Source: Byssovorax sp.
GTDB taxonomy: Bacteria > Myxococcota_A > Polyangia > Polyangiales > Polyangiaceae
Assembly: GCA_025362495.1 (NCBI GenBank)
Contig: JANYGI010000036.1
Coordinates: forward strand, 1-64,000
Reading direction: 5' to 3'
DNA length: 64,000 nt
The position numbers and the translations under genes are program-made. Shown here piece by piece: positions 1 through 8,836 of the stretch (within the stretch, counting starts at the first letter, position 1; every line of letters begins with the position of its first letter). The notes below the pieces were generated by a model, which was not told where the DNA came from, did no database searches, and worked only from the letters and a program-made list of their open reading frames with translations.

Positions 1-508
1 TCAGACTGGAGCTCTCCCGCGCGGCGTTGAGGAAGCGGGTCATTTCGTTTGCGAGCGACCCGGGCCGTGATGCTGGAGGCGTATCGTCGCCGGTGATCGG
101 GCGGAGCCATCCACCGCACGCGGCGAGCGTCTCTTTCGAGAGCGGTGCCCCACGAAGCTCTACCTCGCGGAGCAACTCGGCGGTCGCGGCGAGGTGCATC
201 TCCGCGGAGCCCAGATCCTGTACCGCGGTCTGGACCTCCAGATCGACGAAGGCGACAATTCGCCCCTCGGATCGAAGCCGATCGGCCACGCTCAAGAGGA
301 GCGTCGTCTTGCCGCAGCCCGGCTGCCCCGCGAGCAGCAGCTTGGCGTTATCGTTCAGCGCGAGCGAAGCCTCCAGGTACTTCCGAAATTCCTCGTGCAC
401 CTCGGGGACGTACGACGGGTCCGGGCCTCCGCTCTCCTTGGTGACGGGGCGATAAATCGGATCAAAAACCCGCGTCAACGCCCTGAATTTCGTCAGATCC
501 GAGGTCAC
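1..508 (-). CDS. P-loop NTPase, 3' part missing (runs off left edge)
   Basis: The minus frame is open from the window edge to about position 590. It contains a clear Walker A motif, LLLAGQPGCGKTT, about 60 residues after the proposed start. A Walker-B-like stretch, IVAFVDLEVQ, follows about 25 residues later. This identifies an ATP/GTP-binding domain of the AAA or STAND type; the effector part is outside the window. I chose the GTG at 508 because a GGAG sits 8 nt upstream of it and no ATG is available upstream. The gene faces away from the FHA-GGDEF gene across about 220 bp. The substrate and role cannot be told from this fragment. Confidence 0.72.
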   Translation of the reverse strand, partial: MTSDLTKFRALTRVFDPIYRPVTKESGGPDPSYVPEVHEEFRKYLEASLALNDNAKLLLAGQPGCGKTTLLLSVADRLRSEGRIVAFVDLEVQTAVQDLGSAEMHLAATAELLREVELRGAPLSKETLAACGGWLRPITGDDTPPASRPGSLANEMTRFLNAARESSSL

Positions 509-726
509 GGCGTTCTCCGCTGGCGGATCGAGGCGGCGCTGCAGGGCATGCTGATCACTTACCTCTGCGGAGCCTATGCGCCCACATTCTCGCCGGCAAG
601 CGGCGCACGTCGACGCCGTGCCGGGGTTTTACACCCGCCACCGATCGGGACAAAGCTGCTGGCGGCATGCCTTCCAACCGCGAGCGTGGCCGGCTGGACT
701 CGATTCCCCCGCCGTCCACGAGTCAG

Positions 727-1602
727 ATGAAGACCCAGATCGTCGACGCCGAGCCCCGGGCGACGCGGCGGAAAGGTGTCTTCACGGTCAGCGGCGGGCT
801 CGACGCCGGGCGGGTCTTGGCGCTGCCGCGGGAAGACGTGATCTCGCTCGGGCGCGCGTCGGAGTGCACCTACCCGTTCGACGACGTGAGCCTCTCGCGC
901 GAGCACGCGCAGATCATGTGCGTCGGACCGGACTACATCTTCAAGGACGCCGGCTCCACGAACGGTAGCTTCATCAACGACGAGCGCGTCACGAAGGTGG
1001 TCAAGCTCGGCGACGGCGACCGAGTGCGACTCGGCTCGACGATCACGCTCCGCTTCGCGCTCGTCGACGCCGAGGAAGAAGAGGCGCTGATCGGGGTGTA
1101 CGAGGCGGCGGTGCGCGACGGCCTCACCGGCATGTTCAACCGCAAGCACCTCGAAGAGCGCCTCTCGGTCGAGCTCGAGCATGCCAATCGGCACGGAGCG
1201 TCGCTCAGCGTCATCATCTTCGACATCGATCATTTCAAGCAGGTCAATGACACCTTTGGCCACCTCGGCGGCGACGCGGTGCTGGAGAACGTGGCCAGGC
1301 TGGTGAGCCAGGGTGTCCGCCACGAGGACATGCTCGGGCGCTACGGTGGGGAAGAGTTCGTCGTGGTCTGTCGCGGGACGGCGGTCGGCGAGGCGGCGGC
1401 GCTGGCCGATCGGCTGCGCTGGACGGTGTCGAACGCCCTCACGCCGTTCGAGAGCCACCAGATCCGGGTGACGGTGAGCGCGGGTGTCGCCTCGCTCCTG
1501 TGCGCCGACGAGCCGACGCGATCGGGCCTGCTCGGCGCGGCGGACGCGCGGCTCTACAAGGCCAAGCAGGCCGGCCGGAACCGCGTCGTCGGCCCGGGCT
1601 GA
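727..1602 (+). CDS. FHA domain-containing diguanylate cyclase (GGDEF)
   Basis: The N-terminal half (about residues 20-110) is a forkhead-associated domain with the typical GRASECTY, SREHA and STNGSFIN motifs, which bind phosphothreonine peptides. The C-terminal half is a GGDEF domain: FDIDHFKQVNDTFGH, then the active-site loop GGEEF. An RHED sequence lies five residues before the loop and fits the RxxD inhibitory site for product feedback. The protein should make c-di-GMP from two GTP under control of a Ser/Thr kinase; linking kinases to c-di-GMP this way is common in myxobacteria. There is no membrane segment. An ATG at 667 is an alternative start, but it adds sequence without FHA similarity. 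Neither start has a good ribosome site. Confidence 0.88.
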   Translation: MKTQIVDAEPRATRRKGVFTVSGGLDAGRVLALPREDVISLGRASECTYPFDDVSLSREHAQIMCVGPDYIFKDAGSTNGSFINDERVTKVVKLGDGDRVRLGSTITLRFALVDAEEEEALIGVYEAAVRDGLTGMFNRKHLEERLSVELEHANRHGASLSVIIFDIDHFKQVNDTFGHLGGDAVLENVARLVSQGVRHEDMLGRYGGEEFVVVCRGTAVGEAAALADRLRWTVSNALTPFESHQIRVTVSAGVASLLCADEPTRSGLLGAADARLYKAKQAGRNRVVGPG

Positions 1603-1691
1603 CAGCCGCGCTCCCCGGGCGACTGCCACTCTGGCCTCCGCCCGGTAAAGCGATCTTCAGATAATCAATCTCGATTCGCCTGGACCGAGCT

Positions 1692-4607
1692 TCAGGTGGC
1701 CGCCTTCTTCGCGGCCTTGCCGAGGGCCTTGGCGTCGTCGGTCGGCGGCAAGATGGCCAGGATGGCCTGGGCCACGGCGCGCCGCGAGTCGAGGTTCACC
1801 CCGGCGAGCTTGAGGTGGAGCATCGATTGCTCCAGGAAGCGGGGATCGCCCGCATTGGCCTGCACGCGGGCCACCAGCGCGGCCGTGAGATCGCGCTCCG
1901 GGAGCTGCTCCAGCACGCTGAGCGCGGCCTTGCGCTGGGCGATCTCGGGGCGCTGCTCGATCAGCGTGATCAGCGGATCGAGCGCCACCGGCCCGAGCGC
2001 GCGGATCGACTCGGCGATGATTTTCGGCTGGTAGCCCTCGGCGTAAGCCGCGAGCAGCTCGTGCAGGCCGCGCACGTCGCCGAGGTTGCCGAGCGCGTAG
2101 GCGCCGAGCTTGGCGTCGTTCTCGTTCGTCCCGCGCCGCCGCAGCATGTCGACGAAGCGATCGGCCATCTCGACGTCGCCGAGGAGGCCGAGCGCGAGCG
2201 CCGCTTCTTCGCGCACCCCGCGCGCCGCGTCGAAGAGGAACGCCTGCCGCAGCACGGGGATCGCGCCCACCGCGCCGAGGGTCGTTATCTGATGAATCGC
2301 CGCGATGCGGACCTCTTTCTGCGGCGCGATCTGCACCGCCTGGCAGAGCTCGTCGACGCGGTGACCGTCGGCGGCGCGGCGCGCGCGCACCACGTCGGCG
2401 AAGCCGCGCTGCAGCTCGACGGCGTCGCGTGCGTTGGCCGCGCGGGCGCGGAGGCCGACGTCGGGCGCGTTCATCGCGAGGTCGCGCAGGACGTCGAGCG
2501 CCGCGGCCGCGAGCGGCGACGACGCGAGCGAGGCCGCGGGCGTGACCGATGCATCGGGCATGGCCACGGCCTCGAGCACCCGGATGGCCGTGATCTTCGC
2601 GACGCGTCCGCGCGCGCTCGCGAGGGCTTTTTTCGCAGCGGTGATCGCGATCTCGCCCTTGCCAGCGAAGGCCCGCACCACGTACCGCAGCGCGCCGCCG
2701 TTGGCCCAGACCGGGTAGATGCGCTCGGCGAGCTCCTCCGCGGGGAGGCCCTCGTAGTGATGCGCGTAATGAACGGCCGCCTCGTAGCGGTTGATCTTCC
2801 CCTCACCGCGGAGCTTCTCCACGCGCTCGGGATCGATCCACGCCGCCGGCTGCGCCACGACGACGCTCTCGTACGTGGGCACGTGAACGAGCGACGCGCG
2901 ATCGACGGGCGTCGCTCCCGCGAGGCGCATAAGCGCGACGCCGAGCACCTGAAAAATGCGGATGAAATCGTCGATCCGGTCGGACGGCTCGGCCTTCTGC
3001 ACGACGCTCTCGAGCAGCGCCGCGGGCCGATCGAGGCCGAGATCGCGGAGGCGCGACGCCAGCGGATCGGTGGTGCGCGCCCCGAGCCCCGCGAGGCCCG
3101 AGACGAACGCGAACGCCAGCTCTTCGCGCACCTCGCCGAGGGTGATCGCCGCCTCCGACACGCCTGCCGCGCGCGCCGCCGCGACCCAGCCGCGCTCGTC
3201 GGGATCGACGCCAGAGACCTTGATCGCGGGCGCGGTCGCGTCGATCAGCGATCGCAGCTCGAGCCCGAGCGGCCCGCTGAGCACGAGCGCCATCGGCCAC
3301 AGCGTCGGCAGCGCGGCGTCGAGGCCGACGTCGCCGAGCAGCGCGACGAGGCGGCCCTCGTGCAGCGCCGTGCCCAGCCGATCTTCGAGGCCCTGATCGG
3401 GCGGCAGGTGCAGCGCGTTGCCCGTCGGATCCACGGCCTGCAGCCGATCGCCGCGCGCGAAGAGCGTGTCGATGCGCACCGTGACCGGCAGCAATTCGGG
3501 CGCGAACACGTCTTTCCGGTGCTCTTGCAGCGCCGCGAGCGCCGCGCCCACGTCGGGCAGCGCGTGCTCGACGAGCCGCGTGAGCGCGTCGTGATCGATG
3601 GGCTTCGGATCGCCGAGATCGGTGAAGCTGAGCCGGAGCGGCGCGAAGGTCGGGAACGTCGTGCCGCTCGCTCCCGCGAGCACCGCGCCGGCGCGCATGG
3701 CCTTGGGCTCGCGTGACGGCGCGGGCGGCGGCGGATCGATCTGCTTCTCGCTGTAGTGCGTGCCCGTCGCGAGATCGACGAAGCGGCTCTCGTAGATCTT
3801 GAAGTTGTCGCTCGTGCGCCGGATCAAGTACGCGTACTCGACGAGATCGAGGCCAGTCACCGGCGTGCGATCGGCCTTCTGCCAGGTCTTGCCGATCAGC
3901 TCTTCCACGTGGCGATCTTCGATCGGCTCGCCCGCGAGGTGCTTCTCCAGCTTGCGCGCGGTGAGGCGGAGATCGGTGAGCAGCTCGGTGTACGCCGTCG
4001 CCGGGACCGGGCCCTTGCGCGCGGCCGCGGCCTTGAGCATGACCGCGAGATCGAGCGTGCGCGCGCCGAGGCGGCGGAGCTTGTTCTCGCGCAGCGCCTC
4101 GCCGATGCGCTGGATCGCGTCGAGCTGATCGCCGCCGCCCGTGCCGACGCCGGCCACGCCGAGCTCGCGCACCAGGGTGCTCACCTGCTCGATGCCTTCG
4201 CGACGCTGCGCGCCGGTGTCGGCGGCGCCCTTCTTCACGGCCTTGGGCTTGGGCTCGCCCGGCATCCCCTCGATGGGTTTGTCGCTGACGACGAACGACT
4301 CGGGCGCGCGCGACCAGGCGATGAGCAGCGCCGCGGCGTGCTTGCAGAAGGCGCGGGTCCGCGCGGCGAAGCAGGTACAGTGGGCCTTGATCGCCGCCGA
4401 GCTCTCGCTGAACACGAGCGAGACGCGGTAGGGCGCGGGCCCGCTCCCCTTGACCTCGGCGTAGAGGCGGTTCTTGTGCCGCGCGAGGCTCTGCAGGCCC
4501 TTCTCGTCGAAGACCTTCGTGCCCTTGGCGAGCTCGTCCGAGTCGATGATCAGGCCGCGGAGATCGCTGACGTTCACCTTGCGCGCGCCTTCATCGGTAG
4601 TCGCCAT
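1692..4607 (-). CDS. SWIM zinc-finger protein with C-terminal HEAT-like repeats
   Basis: This protein of about 970 residues has an N-terminal SWIM zinc finger (CTCFAARTRAFCKH, pattern CxCxnCxH) at about residues 75-95, a motif thought to bind DNA or protein. The C-terminal 250 residues are helical repeats of the PBS-lyase/HEAT kind, for example RAANARDAVELQRG and EAALALGLLGD. I chose the ATG at 4607. An ATG at 4688 would add 27 residues of low-complexity sequence. SWIM proteins of this type (YehQ in E. coli) are encoded with a MoxR ATPase, a DUF5682 protein and a VWA protein, and all three are found here at 10.5-15.2 kb on the same strand. The sterol genes and an M23 gene lie between the two parts. 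A shared role is inferred from this context only. Confidence 0.8.
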   Translation of the reverse strand: MATTDEGARKVNVSDLRGLIIDSDELAKGTKVFDEKGLQSLARHKNRLYAEVKGSGPAPYRVSLVFSESSAAIKAHCTCFAARTRAFCKHAAALLIAWSRAPESFVVSDKPIEGMPGEPKPKAVKKGAADTGAQRREGIEQVSTLVRELGVAGVGTGGGDQLDAIQRIGEALRENKLRRLGARTLDLAVMLKAAAARKGPVPATAYTELLTDLRLTARKLEKHLAGEPIEDRHVEELIGKTWQKADRTPVTGLDLVEYAYLIRRTSDNFKIYESRFVDLATGTHYSEKQIDPPPPAPSREPKAMRAGAVLAGASGTTFPTFAPLRLSFTDLGDPKPIDHDALTRLVEHALPDVGAALAALQEHRKDVFAPELLPVTVRIDTLFARGDRLQAVDPTGNALHLPPDQGLEDRLGTALHEGRLVALLGDVGLDAALPTLWPMALVLSGPLGLELRSLIDATAPAIKVSGVDPDERGWVAAARAAGVSEAAITLGEVREELAFAFVSGLAGLGARTTDPLASRLRDLGLDRPAALLESVVQKAEPSDRIDDFIRIFQVLGVALMRLAGATPVDRASLVHVPTYESVVVAQPAAWIDPERVEKLRGEGKINRYEAAVHYAHHYEGLPAEELAERIYPVWANGGALRYVVRAFAGKGEIAITAAKKALASARGRVAKITAIRVLEAVAMPDASVTPAASLASSPLAAAALDVLRDLAMNAPDVGLRARAANARDAVELQRGFADVVRARRAADGHRVDELCQAVQIAPQKEVRIAAIHQITTLGAVGAIPVLRQAFLFDAARGVREEAALALGLLGDVEMADRFVDMLRRRGTNENDAKLGAYALGNLGDVRGLHELLAAYAEGYQPKIIAESIRALGPVALDPLITLIEQRPEIAQRKAALSVLEQLPERDLTAALVARVQANAGDPRFLEQSMLHLKLAGVNLDSRRAVAQAILAILPPTDDAKALGKAAKKAAT

Positions 4608-4833
4608 GTCGCTGCTCTTTCTCCGTCGTTCGCTTCCCCCCGGGATCGCTTCGGGGCGGGAGACTAGCCGAGGCGCGCCGCCGCGCAAAAATCAGCGCGA
4701 CGCGTGGTGGGGGATCTCTCTCCGTCGCACCCCGGGCAGCCCCGGAGGCACCCGCAGCGCATCTGCTCACAGGCGCGGCCGCCGATGCACCGCTCGAGCG
4801 AGCTCGACCCGCTGCGCAAACGGTCGCTCCCGC

Positions 4834-5862
4834 TCAATCGCCGGACACAGTGACCATGGGTGAGGCCCAGACGCCGCCCTGCCCAGGGCCGCAGTGGGTC
4901 ATGAAGGCCTGTCCAGAGCTCGTGAAGATCCACTCGGCAGCGTGGGCCTGGAGGCGGGCAATCGGCGGCTCGCTGAAGTGGAAGGGAGACCGAGAGCAGT
5001 AGACGAACGTCGCGTCGAACGCCACCGGATAGGACGTCACCGTCAGGTAGTACCAGCCATCGCGCTCGAAGACGAAGGGCGACTCGGTGTAGCCCGAGTT
5101 GGCCATCGTCGGCGTGCTCTCGAGGATGAGGGCCATCGCGGGCGCGCTCCAGGTGCGCAGATCGCGCGAGGTGCGGTAAGCGACGCCGCTCCTTCGATCC
5201 TGGTCGCTGCTGCAGCGCGTGTAGTAGAGCGTCCACGTCTCCCCGCTCCTGCGCAGCATCGGATCCCTGGCGACGCAGATGTCCTCGAAGAGCGCGTCGC
5301 TGCCGACGCGGGTCCAGCGCTGGAGATCGGTCGACTCGGCCAGCCGGATCTGGGAGCGATCGCCGTCGCCGCCGCCGCTCTGAAAGACCATGACGTACCG
5401 ATCGTCGGCGCGGACGACGTGCGGCGCCCACAGGTGCGTCTCGCCGAGGTCCGCCCGGAGGCTGAGCGCGACTCCGCCGGCCAAAGGCGAGAGATGGAAG
5501 CTGCTGGCATCCCAGTCGGCGGGATCGCGAACCTCGGAGATGGCGTGAACGAAGTCGTGCTCGGCCTCTCCGGCAAAGGGCTCCTGGTGGAAAATACCGA
5601 AGAGGTGCCACCGCTGGTCGGCGCCGAAGATCAGCGTGTGATCGTTGACGTAATCGGGTCCTCCCGCCAGGTGCGCCGCGTCGAAGACGCGCTTTCTCGC
5701 GGCTCGCGCGACGAGGCGAGGGCAAGCGCTGGAGTCGTCGCGCCGGGTCGGGAGGGGCGGCTGCGGATCGCCGGAGAGTCGAGGCATCCAGGAACGATGC
5801 GTGATCGCCCCGAAGACCAGGCCCGCCAGCGAGGCGACCGTCAGCGCGATCCACCGGAGCAT
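4834..5862 (-). CDS. Membrane-anchored five-bladed beta-propeller glycosidase-like protein (GH43/GH32 type)
   Basis: The N-terminus has a hydrophobic anchor or signal (residues 1-20, IALTVASLAGLVFGA), so the protein is probably exported or tethered. The body carries landmarks of the GH43/GH32/GH68 propeller clan: NDHTLIFGADQRWHLFGI early, an RDPML motif at mid-length (compare RDP of GH32) and TESPFVFERDGWYYL later, where the glutamate would be the acid catalyst. Blade-like repeats of the form W-x-L-Y/F are visible throughout. It probably acts on a plant or microbial glycan, but the substrate is not readable. It diverges from the sterol genes across about 150 bp. Active-site assignment is by motif, not by alignment. 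Confidence 0.65.
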   Translation of the reverse strand: MLRWIALTVASLAGLVFGAITHRSWMPRLSGDPQPPLPTRRDDSSACPRLVARAARKRVFDAAHLAGGPDYVNDHTLIFGADQRWHLFGIFHQEPFAGEAEHDFVHAISEVRDPADWDASSFHLSPLAGGVALSLRADLGETHLWAPHVVRADDRYVMVFQSGGGDGDRSQIRLAESTDLQRWTRVGSDALFEDICVARDPMLRRSGETWTLYYTRCSSDQDRRSGVAYRTSRDLRTWSAPAMALILESTPTMANSGYTESPFVFERDGWYYLTVTSYPVAFDATFVYCSRSPFHFSEPPIARLQAHAAEWIFTSSGQAFMTHCGPGQGGVWASPMVTVSGD

Positions 5863-6014
5863 CCATGGATGGATAGGTCGCCAGCCCCTCGGCCAGCCAG
5901 GCGGGCCGCGTCGGCGAAGAGGCTATTTGTACCCGGCTGGAACGAAAACTCGGATCGTCGTCACGACGGCTCACCCGGGCTCGCGTTCGACCGACGTCGG
6001 TCGGTGATACGACA

Positions 6015-6866
6015 ATGCGATTGATCCGCCTCCGCGGCCCCGCGCTCGACCGCAAGCGCTTGACAGCAGCGCGGCGTCCGGGTGACTACCTCGCCATGCT
6101 CCTCTCGCTCCTGGCGCCCGCGAGCGTTCCGGGCAGCTTCGCTGTCCTGTTCGTGGGTGGCGTGCTCTTCTATCTGTTCACCTCGGGGACGAGCTACCTC
6201 TATTACTGCGTCTGGCGGCGAGAGCGCTTCTTTCCCGGGTGGTATCCCTCGACGCCGGCCGAGCACGCGCAGCGACGCGCCGAGTGGACGTGGGCTGTCT
6301 ACAACCTCCTCGGCAATGCCGTCCTGACCGCGCCGATCCATCACGCCATCGTCACCGGTCGGACCAGGATCTACTTTCATTTCCAGGATCACGGGTGGCC
6401 GTGGTACGCGGCGAGCTTCGCCGTCGTGCTGCTGTTCACCGAGCCGCTCGTCTACTGGGCGCACCGGTTCCTTCACCACCCGTTCCTCTATCGCCACATC
6501 CACGTTCACCACCACAAATTCCGCACCCCCTCGCCGTGGACGAGCATGGCGTTTCACCCGCTCGACTCGTTTGCTCAGGCGGCGCCCCATCACCTGCTCA
6601 TCTTCCTGATCCCGATGCACGTGAGCGTCTACGGGTTCTTCCTGATGTTCTTGCAGGTGTGGTCCACGTTCATCCACGAGCGGGTGACCTGGGTGCGCTG
6701 GAGCGCGATCAACTACACCGCGCATCACACGCTCCATCACAAGATCAACAAGTCCAACTACGGACAGTTCTTCACCTTCTGCGATCGCCTCTTCGGCAGC
6801 TACAAGAGCCCTGAAGGCATCGTGTACGACGGCGCGGAACAGCGGCTGCCCGTCGCGGCCGAGTGA
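6015..6866 (+). CDS. Sterol desaturase / fatty acid hydroxylase superfamily protein, ERG3-like (probable sterol C5-desaturase)
   Basis: This integral membrane di-iron enzyme has the three histidine clusters of the family: HRFLHH, then HIHVHHHKF, then HHTLHHKINKSNYGQF near the C-terminus. These hold the two irons. Several hydrophobic helices precede and separate them. The pattern and length (283 aa) fit ERG3/SC5D sterol C5-desaturases, which use O2 to turn a delta7 sterol into a delta5,7 diene. The gene is followed 13 bp later by an ERG2-type isomerase gene and then a DHCR7-type reductase gene, which supports a sterol rather than a lipid substrate. The start is uncertain: ATG 6015 and ATG 6096 both lack a clear ribosome site, and the shorter form begins right before the first hydrophobic stretch. 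Hydroxylation at another carbon cannot be excluded. Confidence 0.8.
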   Translation: MRLIRLRGPALDRKRLTAARRPGDYLAMLLSLLAPASVPGSFAVLFVGGVLFYLFTSGTSYLYYCVWRRERFFPGWYPSTPAEHAQRRAEWTWAVYNLLGNAVLTAPIHHAIVTGRTRIYFHFQDHGWPWYAASFAVVLLFTEPLVYWAHRFLHHPFLYRHIHVHHHKFRTPSPWTSMAFHPLDSFAQAAPHHLLIFLIPMHVSVYGFFLMFLQVWSTFIHERVTWVRWSAINYTAHHTLHHKINKSNYGQFFTFCDRLFGSYKSPEGIVYDGAEQRLPVAAE

Positions 6867-6879
6867 CGAAAGGAACCTC

Positions 6880-7443
6880 GTGGGATACATCTTTCAGCCT
6901 GAAATTCTCCACGATGCGGCGAAGCGCGCCGTCGCGACCGGCGGCTCGCTCCACGACAAGGTCGCCCGCATTCGCGGCGAGCTCTCGCGGCTCTACCCGG
7001 GCCACATCCGCCCCGAGACGGAGTGGGTGTTCAACATCGCCGGCGGCGCGCTCGGCCACATGACGATCCTGCACGCCTCGATCACCGAGTACGTGATCGC
7101 CTTCGGCACGCCGATCGGCACCGAGGGATATTCCGGGCGCTTCAGCTCCGACGATTACTTCATGATCCTCGAAGGCGAGCAGTGGGCCTTCGGCGAGGGC
7201 CAGGAAGACCGGCTGGTGTTCCGGCCGGGCGACATTCACCACATGCCGCGGGGCGAGGCGCGCGGCTACCGGATGCCGGACCGCTGCTATGCCCTGGAGT
7301 ACGCTCGTGGCTTCATCCCGAGCATGCTCCCCTTCGGCCTCGCCGACTCGTTCACGAGCACGGTCGACTACAAGCCAGTCGTCAAGACGATGCGCATCTA
7401 CGCGCGCGCCGTGATCGGCGAGCTGCTGAAGGGCAAGATCTGA
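6880..7443 (+). CDS. ERG2 / sigma-1-receptor family sterol C8 isomerase
   Basis: This 187-residue protein matches fungal ERG2 and the animal sigma-1 receptor along nearly its whole length. Landmarks are RLYPGHIRPETEWVFN, HASITEYVIAFGTPIG, YSGRFSSDDYFMILEGEQW, FRPGDIHHMPRGEA, and LEYARGFIPSMLPFGLAD. ERG2 moves the sterol double bond from C8 to C7. Glu140 in LEYARG corresponds to the ligand-binding glutamate (E172) of the sigma-1 receptor. The DDYF segment looks more like fungal ERG2 than like the receptor. The N-terminal membrane anchor of the eukaryotic proteins is missing. GTG 6880 is chosen because AGGA lies 6 nt upstream. It follows the desaturase gene by 13 bp, and the reductase gene starts one base after its stop, so the three are probably one operon. 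Confidence 0.88.
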   Translation: MGYIFQPEILHDAAKRAVATGGSLHDKVARIRGELSRLYPGHIRPETEWVFNIAGGALGHMTILHASITEYVIAFGTPIGTEGYSGRFSSDDYFMILEGEQWAFGEGQEDRLVFRPGDIHHMPRGEARGYRMPDRCYALEYARGFIPSMLPFGLADSFTSTVDYKPVVKTMRIYARAVIGELLKGKI

Positions 7444-7444
7444 C

Positions 7445-8779
7445 ATGTCCACCAGAGCACCTTCCCCCGCGCCGACGTGGTCCGGCCGCCGCCAGAGCCG
7501 CGCAGCCGAGGTGTTTCGCACCACGGTGGTCCCGCTGCTGCTGGTGATCGTCACGCCGCCGGCGGTGGTGCTGTTCTGGATCGCGTGCACCTATCTCGAC
7601 GGCTCCCTCCTTCGCCTGCTCACCGCCGAGGGTCTCGCCGCGCTGGTCGACCACTTCCCGAGGCCGAGCCTCGCCGCGATCGAGATCATCGTCGCCTTCG
7701 CCGTCTTCGAGCTCGGCTTGCTCAAGCTGCTCCCCGGCAAGACCTACGATGGACCGGTGACGCCCACGGGCAACCAGCCGCGGTACAAGCTCAATGGCAT
7801 CCTGGCGTGGGTGGTCTCGCACGGAGCCTTCCTCGGCGCCTCGTACGGCCTCGGGTGGTTCTCGCCGGCCATCGTGTTCGATCATTTCGGCGAGCTCCTG
7901 ATCACCCTGAGCGCGTCGTGCTTTCTGTTCTGCTGGTTCCTCTATTTCAAGGGGATCCACGCGCCCTCCACGACCGACGCCGGCGCGTCCGGCAACGTTG
8001 TCATGGATTACTTCTGGGGCGTCGAGCTCCACCCGACGCTCTTCGGGGTGAACCTGAAGCAGCTCTTCAATTGCCGGATCAGCATGATGGGCTGGAGCCT
8101 GACGGTGATCTCGTTCGCCGCGCGCCAGCGCCTCGACATCGGCCACGTGTCGACGTCGATGCTGGTCTGCTCGGTGCTCCTGGTGGCGTATCTCTTCAAG
8201 TTCTTCTACTGGGAGAGCGGCTATTTCACCAGCCTCGACATCATGCACGATCGCTTCGGCTACTACATCTGCTGGGGCGTGATCTCGTGGGTGCCAGGGG
8301 TGTATTCGATCACCGCGCAGTACCTCGTCAAGCACCCGCGCGAGCTCGGGACGCCGCTGACGATCGGCCTGCTCGCCCTTGGTTTCGGGGCAATCTGGAT
8401 CAACTACGCGGCCGATGCGCAGCGGCAGCGCGTCCGCGCGACGGGCGGGCAAACGACGGTGTGGGGCAAGCCTCCCGAGCTGATCCACGCCGAGTACACG
8501 ACGGCAGACGGGAAGACGCACAAGAGCCTCCTCCTCGTCTCGGGCTACTGGGGCATCGCCCGGCACTTCCACTACGTGCCCGAGCTGACTCTGGCCCTCG
8601 CCTGGAGCCTGCCCGCCGGCTTCAGCCATTTCTTGCCGTACTTCTACCTGATGTTCTTGACCATCTTGCTCACCGATCGCGCCGGCCGCGACGACCAGCG
8701 GTGCCGCACCAAGTACGGCCCGTTCTGGGAGGAGTACTGCAAGAAGGTGCCTTACAAGATCGTACCGGGGGTCTACTGA
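7445..8779 (+). CDS. Delta7-sterol reductase, DHCR7-like (ERG4/ERG24 family)
   Basis: This 444-residue polytopic membrane protein belongs to the ERG4/ERG24 sterol reductase family. The closest motif match is 7-dehydrocholesterol reductase: YFWGVELHP, FFYWESGYFTSLDIMHDRFG, LLVSGYWGIARHFHYVPEL, HFLPYFYLMFLTILLTDRAG, then RCRTKYGPFWEEYCKKVPY and a short terminal PGVY. The last block binds NADPH in the family. The reaction expected is reduction of the 7,8 double bond of a delta5,7 sterol, giving a delta5 sterol of cholesterol type. About nine hydrophobic helices are visible. The ATG at 7445 overlaps the context of the ERG2 stop, so translation is probably coupled. C14 reduction is the main alternative function; the FxxSLDIMHDRFG segment argues for DHCR7. 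Confidence 0.88.
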   Translation: MSTRAPSPAPTWSGRRQSRAAEVFRTTVVPLLLVIVTPPAVVLFWIACTYLDGSLLRLLTAEGLAALVDHFPRPSLAAIEIIVAFAVFELGLLKLLPGKTYDGPVTPTGNQPRYKLNGILAWVVSHGAFLGASYGLGWFSPAIVFDHFGELLITLSASCFLFCWFLYFKGIHAPSTTDAGASGNVVMDYFWGVELHPTLFGVNLKQLFNCRISMMGWSLTVISFAARQRLDIGHVSTSMLVCSVLLVAYLFKFFYWESGYFTSLDIMHDRFGYYICWGVISWVPGVYSITAQYLVKHPRELGTPLTIGLLALGFGAIWINYAADAQRQRVRATGGQTTVWGKPPELIHAEYTTADGKTHKSLLLVSGYWGIARHFHYVPELTLALAWSLPAGFSHFLPYFYLMFLTILLTDRAGRDDQRCRTKYGPFWEEYCKKVPYKIVPGVY

Positions 8780-8799
8780 ACCTGAATGGCCCAAACGAT

Positions 8800-8821
8800 C
8801 CTCCCGGCACGAGCCGGGAGG
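8800..8821. terminator. Hairpin between convergent genes, probable bidirectional terminator
   Basis: A perfect 9-bp stem (CCTCCCGGC / GCCGGGAGG) closes a 4-base ACGA loop. It lies 21 bp after the reductase stop and 16 bp before the end of the opposing M23 gene. Read on the minus strand, it is followed by a short T-containing stretch (ATCGTTTGGG). There is no strong U tract on either side. Placement between convergent genes is the main support. Confidence 0.6.
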
Positions 8822-8836
8822 GCCAGTTCGCCGCCG

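Noticed and set aside
1815-3716. Long plus-strand open frame (633 codons) across the SWIM gene
   Set aside because: It is antisense to a gene with clear SWIM and HEAT motifs. Its translation is Arg/Glu-rich with no domain, the usual shadow of high-GC coding DNA.
6060-6095. Internal promoter for the sterol operon (TTGACA at 6060-6065) with a leaderless start at ATG 6096
   Set aside because: The -35 box is perfect, but no acceptable -10 is found at 16-18 bp. Kept only as a reason for doubt about the desaturase start.
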